NCBI RefSeq assembly: GCF_021134715.1
Contig: NC_060024.1
Span: 1,798,001 to 1,862,000 of the forward strand
Source of the DNA: Daphnia pulex
Lineage: Eukaryota; Arthropoda; Branchiopoda; Diplostraca; Daphniidae
Reading direction: 5' to 3'
Length of the DNA stretch: 64,000 bases
The notes beneath the pieces are model-generated. The model made no database searches, had not been told where the DNA came from, and saw only the letters and a program-made list of their open reading frames with translations. Both the position numbers and the translations under genes were made by a program. Of this stretch, positions 49,852 through 62,674 are shown piece by piece; the first letter of the stretch is position 1; every line of letters starts with the position of its first letter.

Positions 49852-52490
49852 GGTGTAATATCAGTACTAGTGAGTCTAGTCTAGCTGCTGCTCTTTTTCT
49901 TCTTAGCTCTCGAATAGCTGCCCCGTTTGCTGATTGACTGAAAAATGAACCCAACGGCTCAAGTCCCGCCAGTTTTTATACCGGCAATCTTGGTCCCCCC
50001 CGCCCTTTTTCCTCAGTTTCCTTCGCTTATTTGTTTTCGCCTTCGCCATATCCAATCGCTTCTCTTAAGCTCTACTACGCAATCGAAACACGCGCGAAAA
50101 AGAAAGAAAAAACGAAAAAGAAAAATCCATTGGAAACGACGTGGTTGTTTGTATGTTTCAATCAGATAAAGGATCTCGATGGATTTGTTTGTGGTTTGCT
50201 GGCCTTTTTTACGGTTATCTTTCTTGACAAATTTTTGGGTACGCACCAACCGCCAATGGATCGACAGCGCGTTCTGCAGCAGGTTCTCAACAGCAGCAGC
50301 AGCTTTCTTATGGGGACTCATCGACTAACTTAGTCCGGGAGTCATGTGGAGCTTTGGGTGCTGGCCAAATAAGACGATTGCTTTTGCAGCAGCAGCAGCA
50401 GCAGCTTTCTTAAAATGAAGACAGTCATCAGTCAGTAGTCACATGGCGAGCGTTGGATAATGGCCAGAGAGACAACTGAAATTCGACGATGGGTGATGGC
50501 CGTTTCGGTAGCCCCTCTGTCAATCGCAGCAGCAGCACAAGTCCGGCTGCTGATTTGCAAGATTCTTATTTGTGCTTGTACACCGTGTGCTGGCCATAAG
50601 TATATATTGGACGTGTGGGTTTTGTTTATAAGAAAAAAAGGTTTTTTCGTCACAGGTAACACAGGTTGACGAAAGCGCCATATCTCGCCCCCGTCTACCG
50701 CATAAGGATAATGGATAATCAATTGAACGACGCGTCTATGTGTAATTATCATAAACAAAAGTTCTCCGCACCGTCGTCGTCGTCTTCTTTCTTTCTTCGT
50801 CTTCTTCTTTGGTGAGATTCCAACTTTGATTGGCCAAGGCAACGCGCCCTCACGATCACTGAATATTATTCGAATCGAGAAGCCAGCAGCGGAGTGACGC
50901 AATCAGCCGCAGGAATGCGTGATCGCAGCCACGTAGCTATAGAGCTGCGAAAACACACAAACACGCAAACACTTTTGCCGATAGTGCCATTGAGTTAGAT
51001 ATAAGTTGAAAATGGTTCGGACGCAAAACGGGAAAAAAACACGTCGAGATAATTTAAAAAAAAAAACGAATTGTGTAGAGAGACCTGGAAATTGCGTGGC
51101 ATTTCTAGAATTTTAATTTGTTTTGGGTGTATAGAGACGGACGTGTGTTGACTACTGCAGCGGAATTTTATTAAGGCCAAGCCTGCTGATACGGACGCAT
51201 TTTTAATTGGAGCAGTTATACTACTAGTGTGTGCTCCATAATCAACGGATCAATTGATCATTTCAGTGTTTCCGTCTTGGCATATAATATAGTCGGCAGT
51301 ATAAGTCTAGTCTTCCCTTCTATCGATCTATATCCGGCTGTCTAGCCTCTCCCCCTTATAACCATACACGCGCCCGGGATATGCCAACGAACCGGCAAAC
51401 CATATGTGTTTCAGGATTACATTTCAAAGGGACTATTAATCTGCAATTATGGATAAATTTTACCGGTAGATGGAGAAACTCTAGTTACAATAGAATAAGT
51501 ATAAAATACTCAATCATTTTTCAAAAAAAATTTTAACATTTTGTTTTCAGATGGTGCAAGAAACTACAGATGCCTATTTCCGCACTTACGTCAATGGTTT
51601 TTCCACAAAAAGGATTGGACGACATTGGGAAAGTTAAATAAATTCAGGTAAAAAACAAAGGGAAATTGACCAAAGCTACTAATAGCGGTGTATAATGTGT
51701 ACCTCATTATTATTTTATGTTCCAAGTACATTTTTATGCTTTTATTCACCGTCACGTAGTCCCTAAAGAGTCCAAGAAACAACTTCCCTATTGTCAATGT
51801 TGAATCTGTGTGAATGTCAGTAGAACCAATGGCGAAACTCCATCCGTGTTTTATAATCGGAAACGTTAGCAACGGTAGCGGTAGCAGCTACTCACCCAGC
51901 ATCGAGTATAATCGCAGGTCCTAAAAGAAACAAAAAATAATAAAAAGGGTCTTTCTCCCGACCCGCTGGATTCCCCTTGAATCCAATTTTGGCGAGAAAG
52001 TATCCATTGTGAAAGCCATTTTCCCTTCGACAATAAAACTGACTGGCTTTGTGGTCTATCCCCTGAAAGTAATAGCTTGGCACTTAGCACTTTGTTGGCT
52101 ATATACGGCTGATACTGAAATAAATAAATGACAATGTGATTCGACTAGACCAATCATCAATTGAAATAACACGGCAAAACTACGTCAATACCGATCCTTC
52201 GCTGTGAATTACCAGGCGCTAGCTGCTTTCTATTCGGTTCAAAGTCGTGTGAAAAACAGAAAAAAACACTTCCATGTCCTCGTCATCTCATTATATTTGG
52301 GACCAATGCACAAAAAAACAAAGAAAACCGCAACAAAATTTTCCAGCATTGGAAGCAATATCCATCGCCACCGATTCTTGCCCAATCTAAAAATAGAAAG
52401 TGTGCGTTACTGGACATGTCAAACGGCTTGGTAATAAACACAATTAATGCACCGTTTCGATGGAATACCTTAACGAGAAAGTAATTGACG
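49852..52490. other. Intergenic region, no supportable gene
   Basis: Contains (AGC)n tracts at 50291-50305 and about 50385-50405 and several short frames on both strands without recognisable motifs. A minus-strand stretch at 51890-52090 has an acceptor/donor-like pair around a 25-bp piece but makes no consistent protein. Confidence 0.5.
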
Positions 52491-55400
52491 TCACATGATA
52501 CTCGTGACGAGCCCGGCGGCGATGGTCGTACCGCTTGCCCGGATCATGAATCGACCCAGTTCCCTGTAATCTTTGTAAAGTTCCATGCAGATGGGACGAG
52601 AAATTTCAATTTCCACCAGACCGCTGGTTTGTTTCGTTAAGCATCGAGGCCGTTTTCGAATCACTTCACCGGTGCTCTTGTGAATCTGGGCAATTAGTTT
52701 GGTGATCGTAGCTGCTTCAGACAGGGATTGATAATGAATCACCACCTGCAGACAATCAAACGGTTCATTTAAAAGAAGATTTACAAATGTGAGAGTCCAT
52801 TTTATTTTACCGGATAGCCTTTGGTGATGGGGATGTCGACGTTGAATATCACCACACGGGCTTGAATGCGTGAAGTCACTTTAATTGGCTGGCTGGGGTC
52901 GCACAAGACAGAGCCAAGGCTGACGTCACTGAGATCAGCACCACTTACAGTCAGCACCACTTGGTCGCCGGCGAAACATGACCCCGTTGAGTTGTCGTTG
53001 ATGGCGATATCTACAAAAAATAATAAAACATTACACGTTATTTTTTAGGAATCCAATTAGAATAAAAATAATTAAAAAAAGAATACTTTTTATTTGGATG
53101 ACTTCGTTTAAAGGCATTACTAGAAGTTTATCAGTGGTCTGAATCATTCCGCTTTCAAGACGACCGGCCAAGCAACAGCCAGAGCTACCGACCACACTTT
53201 TAAAGATATCACTGATCACGAAGCGAACAGGTCGATTTAGAGCACGTTCCGGTGGTCGAAATTTGTCTACATACCAAAGTTGCAATCGTTAAAACGTACA
53301 CAGCTGCTAGGCTTTGAAACGTATGGAAATATTGTGTACCGATAGCTTGAAGCAAAGTCGGTCCGCTGTACCACTCGGTGAGTTTGGGCTCGCTAGAAAT
53401 GGTGAGATTCTCTCCGCTGAGCCCGGAAACAGGAACGTAGAATACATCTTGCTCTTTGTAGCCGGCTTGTCTTAAAAAGGCACCCAAGCGAGCCGAGATT
53501 TCATTGAAACGATCACGTGACCAACCCACCATATCCAACTTGTTGACGACCTTAGTTGAATATTCGTTTCAAAGCTTAAAGTTAGAAATTTCGATACATT
53601 TTTTATCAAATAAAAATGAACTTACGACTCCCAACTGGCTGACACCTAAAAAAAATCAGACATAAAAATCAATTTCAAACAAGATCAACGGAGTAAAAAC
53701 ACAAAGAATGAATTGATCATACCGAGAGATCGCACGAGGAGAGCATGTTCCCTAGTTTGCCCGCCACTTTCAAATCCTGTTTCAAATTCACCAGTGGTGG
53801 CGTCGACAACCAATAGGGCAACATCGGCTTGAGCTGCTCCGAAAATCATATTAGGAATAAAGTCTCGATGTCCAGGCGCATCTAAAAGGGTTATGGATTT
53901 GCTTTCCGTTTCAAATTGCGACTGGGCCACGTCCATTGTGATTCCACGTGCTCTAATCAAAAGATACACATTTTCAGCAATTACGTTGCATTGATTGAAC
54001 ACTCTTCAAAAACATTTGCTAACTTGTGGTATTTACCTTTCTTCCCCAGTTTCATCGAGTACCCACGCGTACATGAACGATTGCTTTCCAAGTTTCTTAG
54101 ACTCTTGCTCGTATTTGTGCATCTGCTTGGCGGAAACCTGGCCCAACCGGAAAAGCAAGTGACCCATCAACGTTGACTTTCCCGCATCGACATGCCCGAC
54201 AACAACTAAATTGAGCAACGCCTTGGTTCCGCCGCGCTCCTTGACGTATTCACTGGCGGCGTCCAGCCGACTCTCTCGCGAGCGCCTGGGCAGGAGGGAT
54301 ATTGCGGTTATTCAAATCAGAGAAAAATAAATAATTTTTAAATTGATAAATTACGACTGAGATTTGGGAGTGGCAAAAGGTGTAACTTCACGGTCTGCAG
54401 GAGATGTAGACCTTGGAGTGGCCCCTGGCGTTCGAAGGAAACCTAGCTGCCGACTTGTCTCTTCTACTGCCGATTCTGATTGGTTTTTTTTCAAGCAAAA
54501 GTGTTTTAAATTTACAAGATAATCTATTAGAATTGAAATAAAGAGAGAATAACCTTGCTTGGCTGACTGGCTTTCAGTTGCAACGTTGACACTGGAACTG
54601 GTTGAAGCCACCGTAAAGCCGGTCGAAACCTTTTTGGTAGGAACTACTTTCACTGGGATTTTTTCTTCTTTAGTCACTGATCCTCTGATTGTTTCCACTG
54701 TTAACCACCAGGTTCAAATGAAACCAATAAGCTGAAAATTCACTTTTTTTTACCGGTCAAATGGTATACAATAAATATGATTATCGAAAAAGCAAGTTCT
54801 GTATTGACGGCCACTATCAATAACTACAGAGAGATGGGAAAAGGTGGGATCTTTTAAGAATGATAAGAAAAAAAAATTAATTGTGAAAAAGCAAAGGAAG
54901 TGACAGCTTAATTGCCGCGAAGGCGACTCCTAATGAGATCGTCCGGAGATGGACTAGTAAAATCGAATGGTTTGATTGTAACAGATGCGTTCGAAGCCAT
55001 TACTGATCGTTGAAATTTTGTAAAGACAGTCTTGGACGGTAAGCTGTTGGCGACCATTACGCGACCCAATGGCGACGCCTGGCGGCAAACGAGCGCCAAA
55101 TCAAGCGGACTGGAGTCGGAAGTCATGGGCAAATTTGGTAAAATTTCTGAAACATTTTCCGACTGTGTCCTTTTCCGCTCTTCTACTACCGAGCATTTAC
55201 TTCGTAGAGCCGACGCCAAATTCAAACTAACGTCAGTTTCTGAAATCCCTGGTCGGACGTTCGGAACTTGACCGGGTAAAAATCGCAAGCGTGGAACATA
55301 CCCTCCGCTTAAATTTTGGGGTTGCAAATTTACTCGCGCTAACTCAGATAAAGACGGGCGGACTACGCTCGATCCGACGCTTTTCGAGAGGTTTGGATTA

Positions 55401-56557
55401 CCCAAGCTTATCTTAGCCAAATCAGCCAATTTTGGCTTGGCAGCAAGCGGATTGGTCACAGAAATGTTATTGGCTACTGGATTCGGCTTAAAAGACGACA
55501 CTATACGATTAGGAGTCGATCGTTCCGCAGCTGGATTATTCTTCGATAAATGAAGTGTTGCAAGTTGGCTCAAGCTTATTTTATCAGTACTAATGCTAGG
55601 TGTAATATCTTACCTTAGTGAACAGCATTCAAAGGAAAACAGATGCAGCGTCATCACCAACATGTAGAATAACAAATGAAAAAAAAAGGAAACCATTAAT
55701 TCTATGTAGGTTGATAAATAAATTCAAAACTGACTAATTAAATTGCTTAATTGCTTAAACAAAAAAATAAAATGCATATCTCAAATATTTGCTAGGGGAA
55801 ATTGGTTTTCAAATGATACAGCTTTGAGTTGTTCAACACAGCATAAGACTTAACTATTTTGTGTATCATAATGTTTATACCTTGAATTGCAGGAACTGTT
55901 TTTTCTCTGATTGTTGGTTTTGAGACTTTTTTCAATGAAACAGGAAAAGAATTCCTTAACAGCTGGTCAAGCGCCTTTTCAGCATCAAAATTAGCTGCAA
56001 GAATTGCATTGATTCCTGCTTGTTCTGACAGTGCATCTCCCATCCTATCTCTAAGAAGATCCAGACATGAATACAATTGGGCCTGTTCCAATTCTCCTAA
56101 TGGTGGTATTCTAGGTGGAGCACTAACACCAGCCCCATTTTTAGATTCCTTGTACAGAAAAATAATGTATAGTAGTTGTGAGAAAATGTAACAAAGAAAA
56201 ATAAATACTTCTGGCGTCAACTCTTCTTCTTCTTCAGGAATGTCAGACTGAATGTAGGCAGACATCTGATGCTCTTGATTTCTATCGTAGAGGAAGTGTT
56301 CTGTACATGGCCGGACGTCAATGAGTCAAAACATTACAATTTCTCAATTAAACTAAAGCTTTCAATTCATGATAATTACGCATGCTCGGCGATGATGCAA
56401 AATCATCTTCAACAGAGTGGCCGTAGACATCATCATAACCATCGTACTCTACACAAAAAATTTTTGACATTATGAAAAAGATAAATGAAATTTGCATTAC
56501 GTTTAGTTAATTACCTTCGTCATAATTCATAGTTCGAACGTTCCTATGCCTAGCCAT
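52491..56557 (-). CDS. HBS1L: HBS1, eRF3/EF1A-like ribosome-rescue GTPase
   Basis: Long form read leftwards from ATG 56557 ([14 protein letters not shown]) through an acidic N-terminal region ([12 protein letters not shown]), the HBS1 N-domain ([31 protein letters not shown], 56150-55890), a variable Ser/Thr linker (54700-54350), the GTPase domain and two beta-barrel domains. G motifs: GHVDAGKS (about 54195), ARGITMD (switch 1), DAPGH (switch 2), VVNKLDM (about 53540), VSGLSGEN (about 53420). The last exon ends [19 protein letters not shown] at 52491. With Pelota, HBS1 rescues stalled ribosomes in no-go and non-stop mRNA decay. The gene is head to head with CIAO3. A stop-terminated exon inside the gene (54908-55608) offers an alternative ending. 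No lesions were seen. Confidence 0.93.
54908..55608 (-). CDS. Alternative terminal exon of HBS1: SKI7-like ending
   Basis: Exon 4 of HBS1 ends CAA G at a donor (gtataaac) near 55880. An acceptor at 55610-55609 joins it in phase to [20 protein letters not shown] and continues 233 residues to a stop at 54908. The segment has three similar motifs, [27 protein letters not shown] and [14 protein letters not shown], and ends with [19 protein letters not shown]. Known HBS1 genes in animals, plants and fungi produce a short GTPase-less isoform that acts as SKI7, the bridge between the cytoplasmic exosome and the SKI complex. The position, the stop and the SPSPDD-type tail fit that isoform. The GTPase form must skip this exon. 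Isoform assignment is inference from layout. Confidence 0.7.
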
Positions 56558-56818
56558 TCTGTTATAATGAATAGTCCGGAAGTTAAGGAAATTAATAAAA
56601 GAAATTATTCAAATGAAATTAATTTTGTAAAGAAACGATTTCTAGTTTCTAGTTAAATGATCCAATCAACAGTGGGTTTCGAGGTTTCGACAAGTAAAGT
56701 GAAATTTCCCTTCCTCCGAAAGAAGGTAGTACTAAAAAGAGTACGGATGTAAAAACAGTTGACAAACGCCAGCCTTCTTTACATGTTTACAACAATAACA
56801 AAACACAAAACAACAAGT
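56558..56818. promoter_or_regulatory. Divergent promoter between HBS1 and CIAO3
   Basis: Only 261 bp separates the two start codons. There is no clear TATA box for either gene. The sequence is AT-rich and includes 'cgaggtttcgac' near 56679. A shared bidirectional promoter for two housekeeping genes is a reasonable inference. Confidence 0.5.
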
Positions 56819-58666
56819 ATGGCTACCAGTTCAAGATTCAGCAGTATTGTACAGCTGACAGACTTGGATGACTTCATCAATCCTTCTCAAGTATGCAAAT
56901 TGAGATGACACAATTTTATTATTGTTGAACAAATGCTGAAATTTTTTTATTTAGGAATGCATTAAGCCTGCTAAGACAGCAAATGTAAAACAAGTTACTT
57001 CTGCTGGAAGTGCCAAAATCCAAATCGGCGACGATGGCATTTACACCCAAATCAATAAGGTACATGGGACAAGTAATATTTCACTTCAGGCTTATAGGGT
57101 TTATTATGTAAATATCCTTGGTATAAATATGTAATTTCTTTAAATGTTTCCTGTAGGAAGGACAACCAGAAAAGTTAGAGAAAGCACAGATTACTCTCAA
57201 TGACTGTTTAGCTTGCAGGTGACTTTTCAGTTCATGCATTTTATTAAGACACAATTGTGTAACATTGTTAAATTTTACAGTGGATGCATAACATCTGCCG
57301 AGAGTGTGTTGATTGGCCAACAAAATCACACAGAATTCTTAAAGCTATGCAAAGAAATTCAGCTGTCTTCAGAAAGTAGAGTGTATGATAAGATTGTAGT
57401 GGGGCTTTCATCCCAGCCAATTCTTTCATTTGCAAACAAATTCCAAGTATCTCCCATAGAAGCAAGAGCTAAACTATCAGGTATATTTCCATCGTGTAAA
57501 TGTTTGAAAACTCATTATTAATTCTGTTGAGTTATTAAAGCTCTTTTTAGGCAACTTGGTGCTGCAAAAGTGTTTGATGTTGAATCATTTGCAGATATGT
57601 GCCTAGTTGAGTGTGGACATGATTTTGTTCAAAGATTCAGAGAAAAGTCAACCAATGCTACATCAGTTCCAGTACTTGCTTCTGCTTGCCCTGGTATTGA
57701 AATGCTAATTTAATTTTCTTTCTTTACGTTTGTTGATTTGCTGCACGTTTGTTTTAAGGTTGGATATGTTACGCGGAGAAAACTCACGGAAGCTGGATCT
57801 TACCGCACATTAGTGAAGTTAAGTCTCCACAGCAAATAGCCGCTACATTTATCAAAGATTTACTTCCCAACGAACTTCAAACGGATGCTTCGCGTCTCGC
57901 CGTCGTCATGATAATGCCGTGTTTCGATAAAAAATTGGAAGCGTCTCGTAGCGATTTCCTTCGCGAGGATCAGCAAACCAAGGATGTTGATTTCGTTATA
58001 ACTCCTGTCGAAATCGAGCAGATACTTGAGGAACTAGATGTTGAGTTCACCGACCTGGATTCATCTCACGTTGATCATTTGAGTAAAGCCGAGATTCCGA
58101 CGTGGAATATACCATCTGGATCCGGCTCAGGAGGTTATGCAGAGCATGTGTTGCGATTTGCCGCCAAAGAGCTTTATGATGTGACCCTGGAACACATCAC
58201 GTTCCAGCCAGTTAAAAATTCGGATATCAGAGAAGCATTCCTTGAAATGGATGGACAGCAGGTTCTTAGTGTGGCAATTTGCAACGGATTCCGAAATATT
58301 CAAAATCTAGTTCAAAAAATGAAGCGGAAGAAGCGTACGTATGACTATGTCGAAGTCATGGCCTGTCCATCTGGTAAGTTTTAAATTTGATACACAAAAA
58401 GAAAAATTCCTGACATATCAATTGCATTAGGTTGTCTAAATGGTGGAGCTCAATTGCGATTGGAATCTAATGAAACAAAGATACTTTTATCAAACCTAGA
58501 GATTCTCCATACGAAAATCGAAAAGCATGATATTGATGAGACGAAAGCTGATGATTTAAGTCATGCCTGGCTTGGAAAATCTTCGATTGAGGAACGATTG
58601 AAAAGGTTAAGAACCAACTACCACGCTGTGCAGAAGTCAACTAATGCTCTAACTGTTAAGTGGTAG
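56819..58666 (+). CDS. CIAO3: CIAO3/NARFL, cytosolic iron-sulphur assembly factor
   Basis: Eight exons: 56819-56890, 56955-57059, 57157-57218, 57281-57480, 57541-57693, 57759-58373 and 58431-58666 are clear, and join in frame (seven listed segments; boundaries are GT-AG). CIAO3 (NARFL/IOP1, Nar1 in yeast) is an iron-only hydrogenase-like protein that hands 4Fe-4S clusters from the scaffold to the CIA targeting complex. Visible features: LTDLDDFINPSQECIKP, the N-terminal cluster cysteines (ECI, then LNDCLACSGC), ASACPGWICYAEKTHG, the cysteine in VMIMPCFDKKLEASR, GSGGYAEHVLR, and YDYVEVMACPSGCLNGG with the last two cluster cysteines. The product ends ALTVKW, the Trp-ended tail (LxxW-type) known to guide CIA substrates and adaptors. 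The length of about 480 residues is normal. I count seven exons directly; 'eight' would require one I have not seen, so take seven. Confidence 0.93.
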
Positions 58667-59668
58667 AAGAAAACTACTTCTGGTGCAATGGGGTTTATTT
58701 GGAATGTTCATCATTCAATTTTGAAAATAAATATCACCGGCACTCTAAGTTACAAAAAAAAACTAGTTAAAATGTATCCAAATGATGAATTACACATTTT
58801 TCTATATTATATTTTTAAATCGTATGTATGTAATGTAATAGAGTATTTAAATGAATACTCTATTGATGTTAGTGCCAAATATTACTTATGGGTGGGCAAT
58901 TTCGATAACCCTACATAAAATATTCCACACAGTAAAACCTCTATCACGTTAAAATAGTATATTAAAATGATACTTGAAAAAAATGTCGTTTGCAAATTAG
59001 ACGTTAATATCATCATCCTCATGTTTGGCCAGCTCCAACCCCGTAGATAGGTGGTTGTTGCGTATATCATGATTATCTGGTAGTGTATACTAGTGCGCCA
59101 TAGATAAAGAAGATGATATAAATTCCGGCTATTAGTCGTGATTTTCCACGGGATCTCTGTGCCAAATGATTATTTTATAATACGTTTTTCTCTCTATAAA
59201 ATTCCTCTTCTTCCCCTTTTATATTACCTTGCTTATTTTCGATTAATTTTACTGGTCGGCATATTAGAGAGAAAATATAGACACGCTTCAGAATTGGGCC
59301 CAGTTCCACGAAACTCGTATCAGCAATAACAGAAGTGATTGATTAAAGATTAAAAATCTTTCGATCGCAACCTTTTTTGTTTGAATATGGATCTGCATAG
59401 TATTTCCGGTAGGCTTTATGTTAATGTTATGGCAGCAAAATGTGACGGGCGTCCGGCGATCTCGATTTTCTTATACAAAAATCTGGCACAAAACGAAATT
59501 GGCTTCTTTATCAAGATATTCAGAATGGGTAAAGGGCTAAAGGCCAAGTCACGTAAAACTAAGCAAATAAAGTCGGGCAAAAATTGATACAAATAAATCC
59601 GGGATTAAATCAAACGACGTCAGAGGCGAATTTATTCTTACACAGGCGAGAACCGGACATGTCCGGTT
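58667..59668. other. Non-coding stretch after CIAO3
   Basis: AT-rich sequence with no supportable gene. Short frames such as 59138-59329 and 59381-59587 have no motif or splice support. Confidence 0.5.
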
Positions 59669-60848
59669 ATCGATCGAGAGATGTTAATCGATATTCTACA
59701 AATCGATTATTAAAAGAACAGCTAAAACTGACTCCACAGCCGTTCGTCTGCATTGTTTGGGGCCTTAATTAGGCTCCTCCTACCAAAGATGGCTGAACAG
59801 CCAAATTTGGGAAGGTGGAGCCTAATACAGCTTTAAACTTAAATGTCTCGCCAAATACATTTTTTCGCGGTAACAAACCTCTCGAAAAAAATGATACCCG
59901 TAAAAAATTACCCTAGCCGAATTAAAAAGAAAAAATCTTTATTTTCCGTGCGTCGCCGTGCGTGTACCCTATCGGTCTAGCCGCCGCCGCTCTACATCGA
60001 GATGAAATAACACAGGGCCGAATTCATGCCGCATCCGCAAGCCGTTGCGTCCACTTTCTAGTTTCTAGTTCTAACAACAGTTTCTTGTTGAGCAAGAAAA
60101 TGCGGCACCTGTTTTTTCCACTCGAATATTAGCGGATCTCACAGCGCTAGAAACAAAAAGGTTAAAAGAGGCGTACAAACTTTTTAATCCTGCAGAATAA
60201 ACTCTTATCTATTTCGTGCGGACACGACTATCAAATAGACTACGATAGACTATAGTAAGATCAAAGTTTTTTTTTCATATCTTTCAATTTTTTAGATTAC
60301 CATTTATTCAATTTTTGAGATTACCATTTAATATATCATTAAAATGTCCAACTTTATTTTGCTTTCAACGTGCGAAACTCACAGTCAATGTAGTCCAGTC
60401 ATTTTAGCTGAAAAAGGGTAGTGTACCTAGAACAAATTGTAATTATAAATCTTTTTCATGAACACTATTTCTAATTACTTTTTCTTTAATTACCAATCAA
60501 GGCGGACAAAATCGGCCAGTTGCATCGTTTAAAAAATGTAAATAAAAATTTGTAATAGGGTACACGCACGGAAAATAAAGATTTTTTGTATTTAACTATG
60601 CTAGGGTAATTTGTCACGGGGATCATTTTTTCAAGAGGTTTGTTACCTCGAAAAAATTTATTTGGCGAGACATTTAAGTTTAAAGCTGTATTAGGCTCCT
60701 CCTTCCCAAATTTGGCTGTTCAGCCATCTTTGGTAGGAGGAGCCTAATTAAGGCCCCAAACAATGCAGACGAACGGCTGTGGAGTCAGTTTAAGCTGTTC
60801 CTTTAATAATCGATCGAGATGTTAATCGATATTCTATCAATCGATTAT
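59669..60848. repeat. Forty-base direct repeats flanking the foldback element
   Basis: A block of about 40 bases, 'atcgatcgagagatgttaat' and its continuation, occurs at 59669-59710 and again at 60809-60848 with a 2-base deletion and one change. It overlaps or abuts both outer ends of the foldback. It is too long for a normal target-site duplication. Confidence 0.8.
59702..60813. mobile_element. Foldback element, 1.1 kb, with arms of about 270 bp
   Basis: The left arm (59702-59970) and right arm (about 60550-60813) are reverse complements; both include 'ggctcctcctaccaaagatg', 'aaacttaaatgtctcgcc' and 'aaatctttattttccgtgcg'. The left arm has a 9-10 base insertion (ccgtgcg repeated). The 580-bp interior has no coding frame, so it is non-autonomous. 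Confidence 0.9.
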
Positions 60849-60924
60849 AAAGTTAAGCTAGTTATTTTAATAACAAAAAGCTACCTTTTTCCAGTTTTCC
60901 CAAATAATTTATAACACACCCACC

Positions 60925-60975
60925 AGGGGGACATTTTAAAGTCACTCTGGATGGGACAAAAATGTCCCCCTGGGT
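60925..60975. repeat. Hairpin at the 3' end of the gag remnant
   Basis: 'ccagggggacatttt' and its exact complement 'aaaatgtccccctgg' are separated by about 20 bases. It overlaps the last codons of the BEL/Pao gag frame. Confidence 0.75.
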
Positions 60976-62390
60976 TTCTGCTCTTTGTCCCGGTGGGCTG
61001 CCATTTCTTCTTGTTTTACTCGGATGTTTTGTTGAGGAGTCGGCTTGCTGCAGACTCCGAGCTGAGAAACTGTTGGTGTTGTTGTTGGTGCTGCTTTGGC
61101 CGGTTGTTGAGAGTTTTGGACCGGCTTTGGTTTTTGAGCTCTCAGACGGCTGAGTCGCTCTGCTGCTTCAACTTGTTCTTCGATGCATTTTAGGACCTGG
61201 TCAATATCTTTTACTTTGTTCGCTGCTGACTTTGTCCATTCAGCTTGGATCTTGAGGGGGGTCGAGCGCAGAATTCTCGATCCTAAAAGAGCCCCACGGC
61301 TTGTCCTTGCTACTCCAAGAGTCTCCAATGCGTTGATGTGTGACTGGAGAGTCAGCTGGAAGCATCTGAAGGCAGCGGTATCAGCCATGTCTTTCACTGG
61401 TTGAAGCGTGTCCTGTTTTTGGGTATGGGCCTTGATGAGAACGTCCGGTTTGCCGTACACCGCCTTCAGGAGGTTTACTGCTACGGTGTAGTTGGCGTCC
61501 GTCAACTCAAGATTCTCTACACACAGCTGCGCTTCACCTTTTAAATAGCCCTTGAGGTATCCGAATTTTTTTACCGCTAGGACGGCTGCGTTGTAGCCTT
61601 CCCAGAAGGACGACCATTCTAGCACGTATCCTTTGAACGGCTTGATTTGTCTCTTCGGTAGTTTGGTTGAAGTAGCTGCGGCTGGAGCTTAGTTGGCAGC
61701 TCCTGGTGCAGCTGCTGCTGGAAGAGCAGCAATAAATTGTTGGAGAAAATCTTTTTGATTCTGCATTTTTTTTTGAAAGAGGATTCTTTCTTGTGCTCTT
61801 GCAGCGTCTTGATAGGCTCTTTTTGGGGCACTGGCAGCGTCTTGATAGGCTCTTTCTTGGACCCTGGTAGCGTCTTGATATGCTTTCTCTTAGGCCGTGG
61901 CAGCGTCAGGATCGACTTTTTTTTGGGCCCTAAGAGCGTCACGATCGGCTTTATCTTGGGCCCTGGCCGCGTCTGCTGCCCTTTTCTGTGCGTCAAACAT
62001 CAGCAGATGTTTTCTATATTTATTTGGTCTTGCCGTCTTCGTTCCTCCGCAGCCACAAGAATCTTGTATTCTTTTTTTTTTCGTTTCCCGAGCTGGAGTG
62101 CGGCTGAGACTTCTACCTCTACTTCGATTTGTTGGTTGTGTTCCTCTTCCAGCTGTCCAGCTGGTTTTCATTTGCCCTGGCGTGTTCCAAATCTCTTTGG
62201 ACCCCTAGGGTTAGTCGCTTAAATTTGCTGTACATGCTTCTTAGATCGCATTCTGCTCCCATCACGAGGTTGAGGTTTTTTTGTCCATTGCCACAGCCTG
62301 GTATTGATAAATATTGTTAATTCAGCGTGTGACATGTCCTTTAATCCCTCTTCGGGGGCTTCGTTTGTTGGGGCGGCCATCTTGTTTGTT
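60942..62390 (-). mobile_element. BEL/Pao retrotransposon gag remnant
   Basis: The clear part (61660-60942) reads PKRQIKPFKGYVLEWSSFWE, then AAVLAVKKFGYLKGYLKGEA and CVENLELTDANYTVAVNLLK, with YGKPDVLIKAH. This is the DUF1759 gag domain of BEL/Pao LTR retrotransposons. Upstream (to about 62390) is a charged repeat region (QERAYQDAASA-type units) and a possible start (MAAPTNEAPEEG). In-frame stops near 61887 and 61690 and a frame change near 62280 break it. No zinc knuckle, protease, reverse transcriptase or integrase is seen, so this is a truncated, dead copy. Confidence 0.8.
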
Positions 62391-62674
62391 TTGAAAGGAA
62401 AAATTTGTTAGATTAAATTGTTTGTTTAAATTTGTGAATCGGCAAAGCCTGTGTTTGAGTTGTTGATTGCTTGAGTTGCTGCTTTCAAGTTTTGAGTGCA
62501 GTGCCTCTTGCGGTGTTGTCGGAGAGCGAAATGTTTTTCTTTCTCCTTTCTCTCAGTGACGAGCGATGGGTCAGCTAAGTTTTGGCTCGACCCTTCGTTC
62601 ACCTTCTAATAAGCTGGAGTTCCTGCTTGTACTGAAAAAATTTGTTGATTTATTATGGAGTTCAGCTAATTGCT

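Noticed and set aside
51866..52090. Overlapping minus-strand frames between the TMEM205-like gene and HBS1
   Set aside because: Two frames compete, neither has a recognised motif, and splicing is not consistent.
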